Positions 18,187-27,997 of a stretch of DNA of 64,000 bases are shown here, in pieces. Both the position numbers and the translations under genes were made by a program. The notes under the pieces are model-generated. The model was given only the letters and a program-made list of their open reading frames with translations, made no database searches and was not told the origin of the DNA. Position 1 is the stretch's first letter; each line of letters begins with the position of its first letter. The DNA comes from Cutibacterium granulosum (lineage in GTDB: Bacteria; Actinomycetota; Actinomycetes; Propionibacteriales; Propionibacteriaceae), in assembly GCF_900186975.1 (NCBI RefSeq), contig NZ_LT906441.1:248001-312000 (forward strand), given 5' to 3'.

Positions 18187-18974
18187 GACTCACCTGCCTT
18201 GCACGGCCCGGTTGTCTCCTGCTGGAAGGGGTCCACCCCGCCATGATCCATCGTACCGGGGGCCTCGATATCCCTGCCAGCCAGCAGTGACACCCGCTGG
18301 AGCACCTGGGCGGCGATCTGTTCAGCCGTCAGCTGTGCGGGGACGACCAGGTACCGGCCGCCGCCACGACGGGCCAACTCCAGGAAGTTGTCCCGTACTC
18401 GTCGGTGGAACTCATCGCCGGCAGACTCCATACGGTCCCGGTTGTCCATACGTTCGGCTGCGGTGACCGGATCGACGTCGAGCAGCACTGTGAGATCGGG
18501 GACCAGACCATCGGTCGCCCATCCAGCCAGCCGCGCCACCTCGTCGACGCTCAGGGCACGACCCGCTCCCTGGTAGGCAATGGTGGAATCGACATATCGA
18601 TCACTGACGACGATCCTGCCCTGTTCGAGGGCCGGTCGAACCACCTCGGCAAGATGCTGTGCCTTGTCAGCGTTGTAGAGCAGGGCCTCTGCCTTGGGGC
18701 TGATCTCACCGGAGTCAGGGCTGAGCACGAGGTGACGAATCTGCCCGCCCAACCAGGTGTCTCCCGGTTCACGAGTGGTGAGGACGTCGTGGCCGCACTG
18801 CTGCAACGCAGTGCACAGCAGATTGACCTGGGTGGTCTTGCCGGCTCCGTCACCACCCTCGAAGACGATGAACAGACCTCGGGCGGGGCCAGCACCGCGC
18901 CGAACCTCCTGACCGCCATCGGCGTCGCTGCGAGAGACGGCACCGGGATCGGTGCGCTCGTGCGAGGGGATCAT
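18183..18974 (-). CDS. tmk: Thymidylate kinase
   Basis: 263 residues. P-loop EGGDGAGKTTQ at about 39-49, the DR(Y/H) motif SDRYVDSTIAYQG, and the TMP-binding region TREPGDT identify dTMP kinase (dTMP to dTDP). About 30 extra residues precede the P-loop and ~25 follow the kinase fold. ATG 18974 overlaps the stop of the upstream CYTH/CHAD-like gene (ATGA) and its stop overlaps holB, so topA - CYTH/CHAD - tmk - holB are probably one transcript. Confidence 0.94.
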   Translation of the reverse strand: MIPSHERTDPGAVSRSDADGGQEVRRGAGPARGLFIVFEGGDGAGKTTQVNLLCTALQQCGHDVLTTREPGDTWLGGQIRHLVLSPDSGEISPKAEALLYNADKAQHLAEVVRPALEQGRIVVSDRYVDSTIAYQGAGRALSVDEVARLAGWATDGLVPDLTVLLDVDPVTAAERMDNRDRMESAGDEFHRRVRDNFLELARRGGGRYLVVPAQLTAEQIAAQVLQRVSLLAGRDIEAPGTMDHGGVDPFQQETTGPCKAGES

Positions 18975-20467
18975 GCCTTCACCACCTTGCGCAGTTTGGA
19001 TCGGAGTTTGGGCCAGTCATCGGCGAATCCAGCTCGCAGCCGCCGTTGCACGACGATTCTGCGTTCCGTCTCTCGTCCTGCCTCGTAGGCAGCCATGGGG
19101 GTCATGTGGGAGATGTCACTGGGGGTGGGGGAATCGATGACCGATCCGGTTCCCGCCATGGCATCGGCGATTCGCCCCAGACGACGCTTGATGCGATGCG
19201 CACGTCTGCTGTGCGGCACCACCTGGGCCACGTTCATGGCATGATGCACGACGCGTCGGGCCCGCTGCCAAGTGCAGTCGTCGTCAATCGTCAACTGGGA
19301 GCAGCGTTGCATGACGGCTTCCACTGCCTTGTCGAGTTGGGCGTCGAGCAGCTCCTGGACCGGTTGGGCAGGATCGACGACCAGGCGCGGGCCGCGGGCA
19401 GCCACCACCAGGAAGTCCAGCATCCGGAAATAACTCTCTGGCAGGAGGTGGACGCTCACCTCGTCAGGGTTGAGCTGCAGCAAGGGCTCCACCCTCGTCT
19501 CCAGCTCCTCGGCCCACTGCGGGTCGAGGATTCCCGACAGGCCGTCAACGGTCTGCTGCAGATTGACGATCTGGGAGAGCAGGCCGTCGATGGGGCCGTG
19601 CAGTTCGTCATGGATCCCCGCGCCATCAGCGGTGTCGACCGGATCGGATCCCAGGCCGAGCAATTCGTCATCCCGGCGAGCGCCCAACGCCGTGGCAGCC
19701 TCGCCATGATGCGTCGGATGATCGCCGAAATCCATCCCCTGACTACGCGCAGACAGGTCTGACTCGACGATCCGTCGCAGACAGGTGTGCAACTCGTCGG
19801 AGACGAAGGCGTCGATCTTGGTGGCGATGTGGCGTGGTGGCAAGGGGTAGTCCGACAGCACCCCGGCCCCAGCCCCGAGATGTTCGATGACCGAAGGGTG
19901 GGACTGCACCGGAGTGCCTCCCAGGGCAAGGATCCGGTTGGTCACCCACTCGTGCTGGGCAGCTGTCGGATCGACCTGAGGGGTGATGGTGATCTCCCGT
20001 ACCCGGCTGGTCGTCACCCCGGACTGTGTGACGGTGATGCGGTCATCGCGAATGATCGCCGTCGTCTCGTCGTGGTCGTCCTTCATGGCCAGTTCGACAC
20101 GCTGGCAGGTGAGTGCGGCCACCGGGGCCAGTGGCACTCCCCGGAGGAAGGGTTTGATGAGGCAGATGTAGTCCCGCGGCAGGTCGCCGACCATCCCCAG
20201 GGCGACGGAGTGGTCGACAGGTAGCCACGGCTGCCAGATCGGGGCATCCATGTACCACTCGCCAATTCCCTCGATGACTCGATGGGCGAGCACGACACCG
20301 GCTCGCAGCAGACGGCGATCGGTGGAGTCGAGCAGGGTGATGTCCGAGGTGAAGGAGTAGCTGGTTCCCCGGTCCACCAGAACGTCCAGGCCCAACTCAG
20401 GATTGGTCAGAACGGGCCGGTCCGCGGCCCAGGCCAATTCGTAGCGAAACGGTTCGATGGACCCCAT
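18971..20467 (-). CDS. Putative CYTH/CHAD-like protein
   Basis: 498 residues, not confidently assigned. The front third (to ~residue 200) shows strand-rich sequence with alternating charge and TSRVREITITPQVD followed by a helix with ILALGGTPVQ and HPSVIEHLGAG, which looks like the second half of a CYTH (triphosphate tunnel) domain. The back half is helical with basic pairs (CTWQRARRVVHHAMNV, HSRRAHRIKRRLGRIADAM) reminiscent of CHAD, a polyphosphate-binding fold, but the His/Arg pattern is degenerate. ATG 20467 follows AGGGGAG; a GTG at 20497 overlapping the topA stop is an alternative. A polyphosphate-related role is only a suggestion. Confidence 0.5.
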   Translation of the reverse strand: MGSIEPFRYELAWAADRPVLTNPELGLDVLVDRGTSYSFTSDITLLDSTDRRLLRAGVVLAHRVIEGIGEWYMDAPIWQPWLPVDHSVALGMVGDLPRDYICLIKPFLRGVPLAPVAALTCQRVELAMKDDHDETTAIIRDDRITVTQSGVTTSRVREITITPQVDPTAAQHEWVTNRILALGGTPVQSHPSVIEHLGAGAGVLSDYPLPPRHIATKIDAFVSDELHTCLRRIVESDLSARSQGMDFGDHPTHHGEAATALGARRDDELLGLGSDPVDTADGAGIHDELHGPIDGLLSQIVNLQQTVDGLSGILDPQWAEELETRVEPLLQLNPDEVSVHLLPESYFRMLDFLVVAARGPRLVVDPAQPVQELLDAQLDKAVEAVMQRCSQLTIDDDCTWQRARRVVHHAMNVAQVVPHSRRAHRIKRRLGRIADAMAGTGSVIDSPTPSDISHMTPMAAYEAGRETERRIVVQRRLRAGFADDWPKLRSKLRKVVKA

Positions 20468-20493
20468 GTCACTCCCCTGATCCACTCGATCTG

Positions 20494-23337
20494 TCACTGA
20501 CCGGACGCGCCGGAGGCCGCCGCAGATGTCGTCCTGCCCGTGGCAGGGGCCTTCTTCGACGACGTGGATCCGGCGGGGCTGGCGGCCGACTTCTGCGCAG
20601 AAGATGTCTTACTCTTCGACGACGCGCTGGAGCCGGTCTTCTTGGTGCTGGTCGAGGTCTTCCTCTTCGTGGTCGTCCTGCGCTTCGTGGTCGTCCTGCG
20701 CCGGGCGCTGGGACCCTTGGCGCGTTTCTCGGCCAACAACTCCTGTGCCCGCTCGGGAGTGATCTGGTCGACCGAGTCCTCCTTGCGCAGGGTGGCGTTG
20801 GTCTTGCCATCGGTGACGTAGGGGCCGAATCGGCCGTCCTTGACGACGATGGGCAATTTCGAGTTGGGATCCTCACCGAGTTCCCGGAGCGGCGGTTTGG
20901 CGGCAGCTCGACCACGCTTCTTGGGCTGGGCGTAGATGGCCAGTGCCTCATCGGTGGTGATGGTGAAGATCTGCTCCTCACTGGTGAGGGAGCGGGAATC
21001 CGTACCCTTCTTGAGGTAGGGGCCGTAACGTCCGTTCTGTGCGGTGATCTCCACACCCTCGGGGTCGGTGCCGACCACCCGTGGCAGTGACAGCAGCTTG
21101 AGTGCCTGCTCCAGGGTGACGGTCTGTAGGTCCATCGACTTGAACAGCGAAGCGGTGCGCGGCTTGACCTTGCCCTTGCCGGACCTTCCCTTGCCAGCCT
21201 GGGCGTCGTCGAGCACCTCGGTGACGTAGGGACCGAACCGACCACTCTTGGCGACGATCGGACGGTGCGTCGTCGGGTCCAGGCCCAGCTCGCGCTCCGC
21301 ACCGTTGGGGGTGGCCAGCAGCTCGGTGGCCACCTCGACGGTGAGCTCGTCGGGGGGAAGGTCGTCGGGCACATTGGCCCGTTTCTCGTCGGTGGTCTCG
21401 ACGTAGGTGCCGTATCGACCGACGCGCACGACGATCCCGGAGTCGTCGGGCCCCACCGGGAAGGTGCTGAGCTCGCGGGCATTGATGTCACCCAGCTCGG
21501 TGACGAGGTCGTGCAGACCTTCGTGCCCGTCGGTGGGGTTGAGGGTGTCGTCCTCGGCCGAACCGAAGTAGAACTGCGAGAGGATCGTGACTCGATCAGC
21601 GTCACCACGGGCGATCTCGTCGAGGGTGCCCTCCATCTCGGCGGTGAACTCGTAGTCGACGAGGTTGCCGAAGTGATCCTCCAGCAGCCGTGTGACGGCG
21701 AACGCCAACCAGGTGGGCACCAGCGCCTGCCCCTTCTTGAAGACGTAGTCCCGGCTGGTGATGGTACGGATGATCGACGCGTAGGTCGACGGACGGCCGA
21801 TCTCCAACTCCTCGAGTTTGGCGACCAGACTGGGCTCGGTGTACCGAACTGGCGGACGGGTGTCGTGACCAGCGGGTTCCACGGCGCGGCAGGTGAGATC
21901 CTGGCCCTCCGTGAGCTGCGGCAGTCGCTTCTGGGCATCGTCGGAGGCACCCTCGTCGACCGACTCGACGTAGGCGCGCAGGAACCCCCGGAAGGTGATG
22001 GTGCGTCCCGAGGCGGTGAAGGTCGCCTGCGACACGTCCTCGGCTCCCGGCACCGATATGGGGGAGCTGGGGGTGGCGTCGATGGTGACGCTCAGGGTCT
22101 CGCCCTTGGCATCGGCCATCTGGGAGGCCAGGGTACGCATCCAGATGAGCTCGTAGAGACGGAACTGATCGCCTGACAGCCCGGTCTGGGCCGGGGTGCG
22201 AAAGTGCTCACCGGCAGGACGGATCGCCTCGTGAGCCTCTTGGGCGTTCTTCATCTTTGAGGTGTAGACCCTCGGCTTGTCAGGCACGTTCTGCTTGCCG
22301 TAGAGCTCGATCGCCTGGTTGCGGGCAGCGCTGATCGCCTCATTGGACAGGGCGACCGAGTCGGTACGCATGTAGGTGATGAAGCCACCCTCGTAGAGCT
22401 GCTGGGCGACGCGCATCGTCCGGTCCGCGGTGAAACCGAGTTTGCGGCCAGCTTCCTGCTGCATCGTCGTGGTGCGGAACGGGGCATAGGGACGGCGGGT
22501 GTACGGCTTGGCCTCGACGTCGGTGACGGCATATCCGGCCTTCTCCAGCCCGGCGGCGATGGTTCTGGCACTGGACTCGTCAAGATGGCGCAGGTCGGTT
22601 GCGGCGAGTTCACCGTGGGAGGTGAAGTCACGTCCTACGGCAATCCGAACGCCGTCCAGACGCACCAGCCGGGCCGTGAAGTCTTGGCTGTCCTCGGCTG
22701 CCAAGGTGGCCGCCATGTTCCAGTAGTTGGCGCTGGTGAAGGCGATACGTTCCCGCTCCCGGTCCACCACGAGCCTGGTGGCGACCGACTGGACGCGTCC
22801 GGCCGACAGTTTCGGCTTGACCTTCTTCCACAGCACCGGGGAGACCTCGTAGCCGTAGAGCCGATCGAGAATACGTCTGGTCTCCTGGGCGTTGACAAGG
22901 TCGTCGTCGAGTTCCCGAGTGTCCTCGACGGCCTCGAGGATGGCTTTCTCGGTGATCTCGTTGAAGACCATCCGCTTCACCGGCACCTTGGGTTTGAGCT
23001 CGTCGAGCAGGTGCCAGGCGATTGCCTCTCCCTCGCGGTCACCATCGGTGGCGAGGTAGAGCTCGTCGGCCTCCTTGAGCAGCCCCTTGAGCTCTCGAAT
23101 CGTCGACTTCTTCTCCGTGGGCACGACGTAGATCGGTGCGAACTCGTGATCGATGTCCACACCGGTGCGCGCCCACGGCTGCCCCTTGTACTTCGCCGGG
23201 ACCTGGGACGAGCTCGTCGGGAGGTCACGGATGTGCCCCTGGCTGGCCCGCACGACGTACTTGGGTCCCAGATATCCGCCAATCATCGTCGCCTTGTGGG
23301 GAGACTCGACGATGACAAGACTCTTGGTGGCTGCCAT
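20494..23337 (-). CDS. topA: DNA topoisomerase I
   Basis: 947-residue type IA topoisomerase that relaxes negative supercoils. It begins with the Toprim domain (SLVIVESPHKATMIGGYLG, later TDGDREGEAIAW); the active-site tyrosine is in GFITYMRTDSV at about residue 322. Four C-terminal repeats of the actinobacterial type follow (GRYGTYVE, GRFGPYVT, GRYGPYLK, GRFGPYVT), and the last ~75 residues are a Lys/Thr/Ser/Ala-rich tail typical of high-GC TopA that binds DNA non-specifically. ATG 23337 gives the family N-terminus; an upstream open frame to 23484 is not used. Confidence 0.96.
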   Translation of the reverse strand: MAATKSLVIVESPHKATMIGGYLGPKYVVRASQGHIRDLPTSSSQVPAKYKGQPWARTGVDIDHEFAPIYVVPTEKKSTIRELKGLLKEADELYLATDGDREGEAIAWHLLDELKPKVPVKRMVFNEITEKAILEAVEDTRELDDDLVNAQETRRILDRLYGYEVSPVLWKKVKPKLSAGRVQSVATRLVVDRERERIAFTSANYWNMAATLAAEDSQDFTARLVRLDGVRIAVGRDFTSHGELAATDLRHLDESSARTIAAGLEKAGYAVTDVEAKPYTRRPYAPFRTTTMQQEAGRKLGFTADRTMRVAQQLYEGGFITYMRTDSVALSNEAISAARNQAIELYGKQNVPDKPRVYTSKMKNAQEAHEAIRPAGEHFRTPAQTGLSGDQFRLYELIWMRTLASQMADAKGETLSVTIDATPSSPISVPGAEDVSQATFTASGRTITFRGFLRAYVESVDEGASDDAQKRLPQLTEGQDLTCRAVEPAGHDTRPPVRYTEPSLVAKLEELEIGRPSTYASIIRTITSRDYVFKKGQALVPTWLAFAVTRLLEDHFGNLVDYEFTAEMEGTLDEIARGDADRVTILSQFYFGSAEDDTLNPTDGHEGLHDLVTELGDINARELSTFPVGPDDSGIVVRVGRYGTYVETTDEKRANVPDDLPPDELTVEVATELLATPNGAERELGLDPTTHRPIVAKSGRFGPYVTEVLDDAQAGKGRSGKGKVKPRTASLFKSMDLQTVTLEQALKLLSLPRVVGTDPEGVEITAQNGRYGPYLKKGTDSRSLTSEEQIFTITTDEALAIYAQPKKRGRAAAKPPLRELGEDPNSKLPIVVKDGRFGPYVTDGKTNATLRKEDSVDQITPERAQELLAEKRAKGPSARRRTTTKRRTTTKRKTSTSTKKTGSSASSKSKTSSAQKSAASPAGSTSSKKAPATGRTTSAAASGASGQ

Positions 23338-23640
23338 ACCTGACTTCCATCTCCTAGCTCGACAACTGCAAGGCACCGAGCACCCCGCCCGGCTCTCGCA
23401 ATACCCTGTGGTGACCATACCTGCTGGCTCGGAAAACTGTGTCACACGACACGTCGGTGACATCTGCGGGAGCCGTGCCCACACAGCCCACGAGGTGGGA
23501 GTTCGCTGCCCCCGTCCAGCGACATGTCGTCATCTGCCACTGCGGGCCACGCGCACCATGGTGAGTCGTGGGTGTGGACAGTGAATCGTGGGTGTGGGCG
23601 AGGGCCAATTGCCGACGATCCGTGCGGCAACGGGCCTTCG
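23338..23640. other. Non-coding stretch between topA and the methyltransferase gene
   Basis: 303 bases upstream of topA, expected to hold its promoter. I see no gene; the only distinctive item is a short direct repeat at 23561-23597. Confidence 0.5.
23561..23597 (+). repeat. Direct repeat, two 17-bp copies
   Basis: GTGAGTCGTGGGTGTGG (23561-23577) and GTGAATCGTGGGTGTGG (23581-23597) differ at one base and are spaced 20 bp apart, about two helical turns. Located upstream of topA, downstream of the methyltransferase gene. Could be a regulator site or chance. Confidence 0.5.
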
Positions 23641-25122
23641 TCATGAGAGAAAACCCTCCCGCAGACATTGCCGTACCAGTGGCAGGGTCTGCTCGCGCAC
23701 CTGCTGTGGGGAGTCGCCGAGGATGCTCGCCACGGTGTCGATGAGTACCCCCAACGGCAGTTGCCCGTCGCAGGCTCCCAGCACCCCACCGGAGGCCGTC
23801 GCCACCTCCACGGCGCGGCACATCCCCTCCCGCTGACGCAGGACGACGTGCTGCGGATCAGCCGATCCTGGTTGGCCGGTCTGTTCCTGGACCACGTCGT
23901 CACGCAGGGTCCATGCGCTGGCGAGCAACTTTTCATCAGGTAGCAGAGCGGCTGACACACCGGGCTGATGGGCTGTGACGGCATCGGCAACGGGCTGGTT
24001 GACCTGCCAGGGCCACTGCTCAAAGGACAGGTCCGGGGTGGATCGTCCTGCCATGGTGAGGGTGATCCACCCCATGGACACCCCGGTGATGTGCTGCTGG
24101 GCGAAGTAGTCCAACCATGCGTCGTACTTGGGGCGCCACTGCGGCGTTCCATCCAACCCAGCATCGGTGAGCCAGGTCTCGATGTACTGGTGGACGTCGA
24201 GATGGTCACGTTCGACGACCCACAGATCGGCGCCCGTGCCCTCGACCCAGGTGGCGAGCCTGTCCTGCCAGGGTTGACCGTCCACCTGTGCCCAGTTGGC
24301 GAGCACCTGCAGAGCGCCTCCCTCGTTGAGGCGGGCTGGTGCACCGCGAACCACCGATTCGACGAGCGCGTCACCCTCGAGTCCACCGTCACGGTAGACC
24401 AGTCGAGCACCATGTTCCTCTGGCGGACTCATGACGTAGGGCGGGTTGGAGACGATGAGATCGAAGCGAGTGTCCATGGGCTCGTAGAGCGACCCGGATC
24501 GCAGATCGACCTGATCCTCCACACCGCTGAGTTGCGTTGCGAGTGCGGCCATCTGCAGGGCTCGGGGATTGACGTCCGTGGCCACGACGCGGTTCGCATG
24601 GCCAGCCAGCAGCAGGGACTGCACACCACATCCGCAGCCCAGATCCAGGGCAGTGTCCACCGGGGTGCGCATCGTCATCTGCGCCAAACTCATCGAGGCT
24701 GGGCTGGCGCCCAGGACGTGGTCGGGGCGTGTTGGACGTATGTCGTGGTTCAGTCCGGGGGCATGATCGCAGACAACCCAGCCGGTGGCACCGTCCAGCA
24801 GGTCAATGGGTCGCACACTCACCAAGGCCCGGGCCCGGCTCGCCTCGACGCCGAGGATGCCCACCCGGCACAGCTCGTCAACAGGCACCTCGGTCAGCTG
24901 ACGGATCGGCACGGGCAGGTGCAAATACCACAACCTGATGAACTGGGCCAGCAGATCGTCCCGGGAGCCAAGGGTGTGTTCCGCAGCCACACCGACGCCG
25001 CGCTCCAAGCCTTTGCGGCCAGCCTCCCCCACTGCCGAGGCGACTCCCGCGCGGGTGTAGTCGTTGTCGATGAACAGGTGACGCAGTGCTGCCGCCTGGT
25101 TCTCCTCAAGCATCATCGTCAT
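23641..25122 (-). CDS. PrmC-like N5-glutamine / adenine methyltransferase
   Basis: 493 residues. A central methyltransferase fold has motif I DLGCGCGVQSLLLA, ATDVNPRAL and the catalytic SNPPYVMSPPEEHG, the signature of HemK/PrmC-type enzymes that methylate a glutamine amide or an adenine. An N-terminal helical domain (~120 residues) and a C-terminal ~170-residue extension are typical of the actinobacterial DUF7059-containing subgroup, not of PrmC itself, so the substrate is uncertain. ATG 25122 is preceded by AGGA at eight bases. It is divergent from the helicase gene across 293 bp, in the usual actinobacterial neighbourhood of topA. Confidence 0.8.
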   Translation of the reverse strand: MTMMLEENQAAALRHLFIDNDYTRAGVASAVGEAGRKGLERGVGVAAEHTLGSRDDLLAQFIRLWYLHLPVPIRQLTEVPVDELCRVGILGVEASRARALVSVRPIDLLDGATGWVVCDHAPGLNHDIRPTRPDHVLGASPASMSLAQMTMRTPVDTALDLGCGCGVQSLLLAGHANRVVATDVNPRALQMAALATQLSGVEDQVDLRSGSLYEPMDTRFDLIVSNPPYVMSPPEEHGARLVYRDGGLEGDALVESVVRGAPARLNEGGALQVLANWAQVDGQPWQDRLATWVEGTGADLWVVERDHLDVHQYIETWLTDAGLDGTPQWRPKYDAWLDYFAQQHITGVSMGWITLTMAGRSTPDLSFEQWPWQVNQPVADAVTAHQPGVSAALLPDEKLLASAWTLRDDVVQEQTGQPGSADPQHVVLRQREGMCRAVEVATASGGVLGACDGQLPLGVLIDTVASILGDSPQQVREQTLPLVRQCLREGFLS

Positions 25123-25415
25123 GGTCACATCCTGCCCTTTCCGCTCGCACACTCCCCGCGTCACCTCGTACCTTCTCCAGCAGGTGTCCCCTGCCGCCGC
25201 GCAGGTTTCCTCTGGCCACCTGCCGTCCTTCCCTCGCCGCTGGTTTCGCCCCAACTCGTCGTTTCTTCCCATCGTGCACGCCCCATGGCTTCGCAGAATT
25301 GGCTCTGCCGTCAGCGCCCTGTCGTCAGCACTTATGGTTCGGCCCCACCCGGTCCCGACGACCACGACCCAGGCGTCTGTCCCCTCATCGTTCACCACGT
25401 GGCATGCTTGCAGGG

Positions 25416-27794
25416 ATGACTGGCTCACCCATCCCTGATCCTGCTCGTAGCGGAGGTGGCTCCTGCGACGCCGTCAATCCGCTGGTGGCCCAGGCACCCC
25501 AGACCGTCCACGTCGACCATCGTCAGGAGCGCAGTGCGGTACTGGCTCCCTGGCCTGCCTGGTTTCCCCACCAGTACCGAGAAAAACTCCAGGAACACGG
25601 TATCTCCACTCCTTGGCTCCACCAGGTGAAGCTTGCCTGCCTGGCCCAGGCAGGCAAGGACTGCGCCATCTGCACCTCGACGGCCTCCGGCAAGACGCTT
25701 GCCTATCTCATGGCCGTCATGGCAGCCACTGCCTGTGATCCGCCGGTGTGTCCGGATCGTCCCCACCCGCGACCGGCTCGGCTCCCGGAGTCCCTGAGGA
25801 GCAGATCCACCGAGCTTGCCACGTCCCTGCGCACCAGGCAGCGGCACAGCGCCTTGTACCTGGCACCGACGAAAGCCCTGGCCCATGACCAGTTGCGGGT
25901 GTGCCGGGAGCTGGGCCCGCAGGACTGGGCGGTGACCACACTGGACGGCGACTCCGAACGAGCCGAACGCAGGTTTGCCCGGGAAACTGCACACTACGTC
26001 CTCACCAACCCTGACATGCTGCACAAGGCCGTCCTGCCCAACCACTCCTGGTGGTCTGGGCTGCTTGGTTCGTTGGAGTACGTCGTCATCGACGAGGCAC
26101 ACCGCTATCGCGGGGTCTTCGGCGCCCATGTGGCCCAGGTGCTGCGTCGTCTGCGTCGACTGTGCCGCATGTACGGATCCGACCCGGTCTTCATCCTCTC
26201 CAGTGCCACCTCGACGAACACTGCTCAGGCCGGTGCCGCACTCATCGGCGTGGAGCACGTCGAAGTCGTCGACGAGGATTCCTCTCCCCAGCCAGCCAGG
26301 GACGTCGTGCTGTGGCAACCCGAACAGTCCTTGAGCGAGGATGCGGCTGCCTTGGTGGCACGGTTGGTGGACCAGGGTTGTCAGACGATCTGCTTCGTGC
26401 AGTCCCGCACCGTGGCCGAGGTGGTCGCGGTGCACGCCCAGGATCAGGTGACCACCGGCGGCGTCGTCGCCGCGTACCGCTCGGGATACCTGCCCCAGGA
26501 ACGTCGCGATCTTGAGGCCGGGCTGCAGTCGGGCCGGGTCAACGCCGTGATCGCGACGAACGCCCTGGAGTTGGGGGTGGACATCTCTGGAATGGATGCC
26601 GTGGTCATTGCCGGGTACCCGGGACGTCTGTCGGCGTTCTGGCAACAGGCCGGACGCGCTGGGCGGTCGGGGCGCCGATCCACCGTCGTCCTCATGGCCA
26701 GGGAAAACCCGCTGGATCAGTACTTGGTGCAACACCCTGAGCTCATCTTCTCCTCCAGTGTCGAGACGACGGTGCTGCACCCGGACAACCCTTACGTCAT
26801 GGGCCCACATCTGGCTGCTGCGGCCCAGGAGGCATTCCTGCAGCCAGCCGACGAGGCGGTTTACGGCCCGTCCCTGGCCCAGGTGGAGTCGATGTTGGTG
26901 CGGCAGAAGGTGCTGCGGCAACGCGGTGAACGGCTGTACTGGACACGTCTGGATCGAGCTGTGGACGCGATTGACCTGCGTTCGATGGGCGGCCACGGCG
27001 TTGACGTCATCGATTCGCTCACCGGACGGGTGGTCGGTGTCGTGGATCAGGCTGCGGCTGATCGCACCGTCCATCCGGGAGCGGTGTACCTGCACCAGGG
27101 AGATCAGTGGCTCGTCGACGAGTACCGCCCGCAAGAGCACTGTGCCCTGGTGCACCGTGACCTTCCCGGCTTCTGGACCATGCCGCAGTCGGCCTCCAGC
27201 GTACGGATCGTCCGTGAGGATGCTCGTCAACCGTTCGGGCCGGGATATGTCGCCACCGGGCAGGTGGAGCTCACCAGCCAGGTGTTGGGGTACCTGCGTC
27301 GTGACGAGGTCACCAATGAGGTGTGGGACTCCATCGCCCTCACCATGGACAGTCACACCATGACGACGAGTGGAACGTGGTGGGTGATTCCCGATGGCGT
27401 GGTGGACGAGCTCGGACTCGACGCCGTGAAACTGGCTGGAGCCGCACACGGGGTGGAGCATGCGGCCATTGGGATGTTGCCGATGCTCGTGCCCTGTGAC
27501 CGATGGGACGTCGGTGGGGTTTCCACGACGTCGCTGCCTGACACCGGGGCATGCACGATCGCCATCCATGACGGTCAGAGCGGTGGCGCAGGTTTTGCCG
27601 CAGCCGGCTACGACCGGGCTGAGCAGTGGTGGCACACCACTGCGTCGAGGTTGGCTGAGTGCCGTTGCGAGGCTGGATGCCCCTCGTGCATCGTCTCGCC
27701 CAAGTGCGGCAACTCCAACCAGCAGCTGGACAAGGAATCGGCTCGGCTGCTCGCCTCTCGGATGGATCCGTTGGGCACCCGCAGCACACGCTGA
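25416..27794 (+). CDS. DEAH-box helicase with C-terminal Cys4 (MrfA/SftH type, DUF1998)
   Basis: 792-residue superfamily 2 helicase. Motif I is degenerate-looking STASGKTLAYL, motif Ia APTKALAHDQ, motif II VIDEAHRY, motif III LSSAT, motif V-VI ATNALELGVDISGMD and QQAGRAGRSGR. The C-terminus has CRCEAGCPSCIVSPKCGN, the four-cysteine metal-binding cluster of the DUF1998/MrfA group, which acts in DNA repair (mitomycin resistance in Bacillus). M. tuberculosis has the same gene (Rv3649) between topA and the tad-like cluster. ATG 25416 is chosen; ATG 25404 is an alternative. Confidence 0.9.
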   Translation: MTGSPIPDPARSGGGSCDAVNPLVAQAPQTVHVDHRQERSAVLAPWPAWFPHQYREKLQEHGISTPWLHQVKLACLAQAGKDCAICTSTASGKTLAYLMAVMAATACDPPVCPDRPHPRPARLPESLRSRSTELATSLRTRQRHSALYLAPTKALAHDQLRVCRELGPQDWAVTTLDGDSERAERRFARETAHYVLTNPDMLHKAVLPNHSWWSGLLGSLEYVVIDEAHRYRGVFGAHVAQVLRRLRRLCRMYGSDPVFILSSATSTNTAQAGAALIGVEHVEVVDEDSSPQPARDVVLWQPEQSLSEDAAALVARLVDQGCQTICFVQSRTVAEVVAVHAQDQVTTGGVVAAYRSGYLPQERRDLEAGLQSGRVNAVIATNALELGVDISGMDAVVIAGYPGRLSAFWQQAGRAGRSGRRSTVVLMARENPLDQYLVQHPELIFSSSVETTVLHPDNPYVMGPHLAAAAQEAFLQPADEAVYGPSLAQVESMLVRQKVLRQRGERLYWTRLDRAVDAIDLRSMGGHGVDVIDSLTGRVVGVVDQAAADRTVHPGAVYLHQGDQWLVDEYRPQEHCALVHRDLPGFWTMPQSASSVRIVREDARQPFGPGYVATGQVELTSQVLGYLRRDEVTNEVWDSIALTMDSHTMTTSGTWWVIPDGVVDELGLDAVKLAGAAHGVEHAAIGMLPMLVPCDRWDVGGVSTTSLPDTGACTIAIHDGQSGGAGFAAAGYDRAEQWWHTTASRLAECRCEAGCPSCIVSPKCGNSNQQLDKESARLLASRMDPLGTRSTR

Positions 27795-27997
27795 ATGCAG
27801 CAGAGCATTTTTCCCCAGACATGCCTGGGGCAGTATCCGGTCCAGCCATACCATACGGGTGGAGCTTGGATGCAACGCGAACGCAGGATCGCGTCTGCGC
27901 TGCCGCGCCTTTCGCCGGACAGCGGCAACCCCCATACGCTCCCGCAGATGTGCGGCGACCCCCGGATTCCTGCCGCGAAAACACCTTCCAGGACTGA

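Noticed and set aside
20469-21950. 493-codon open frame within topA
   Set aside because: Shifted frame of topA, made of Arg/Ser/Pro-rich sequence.
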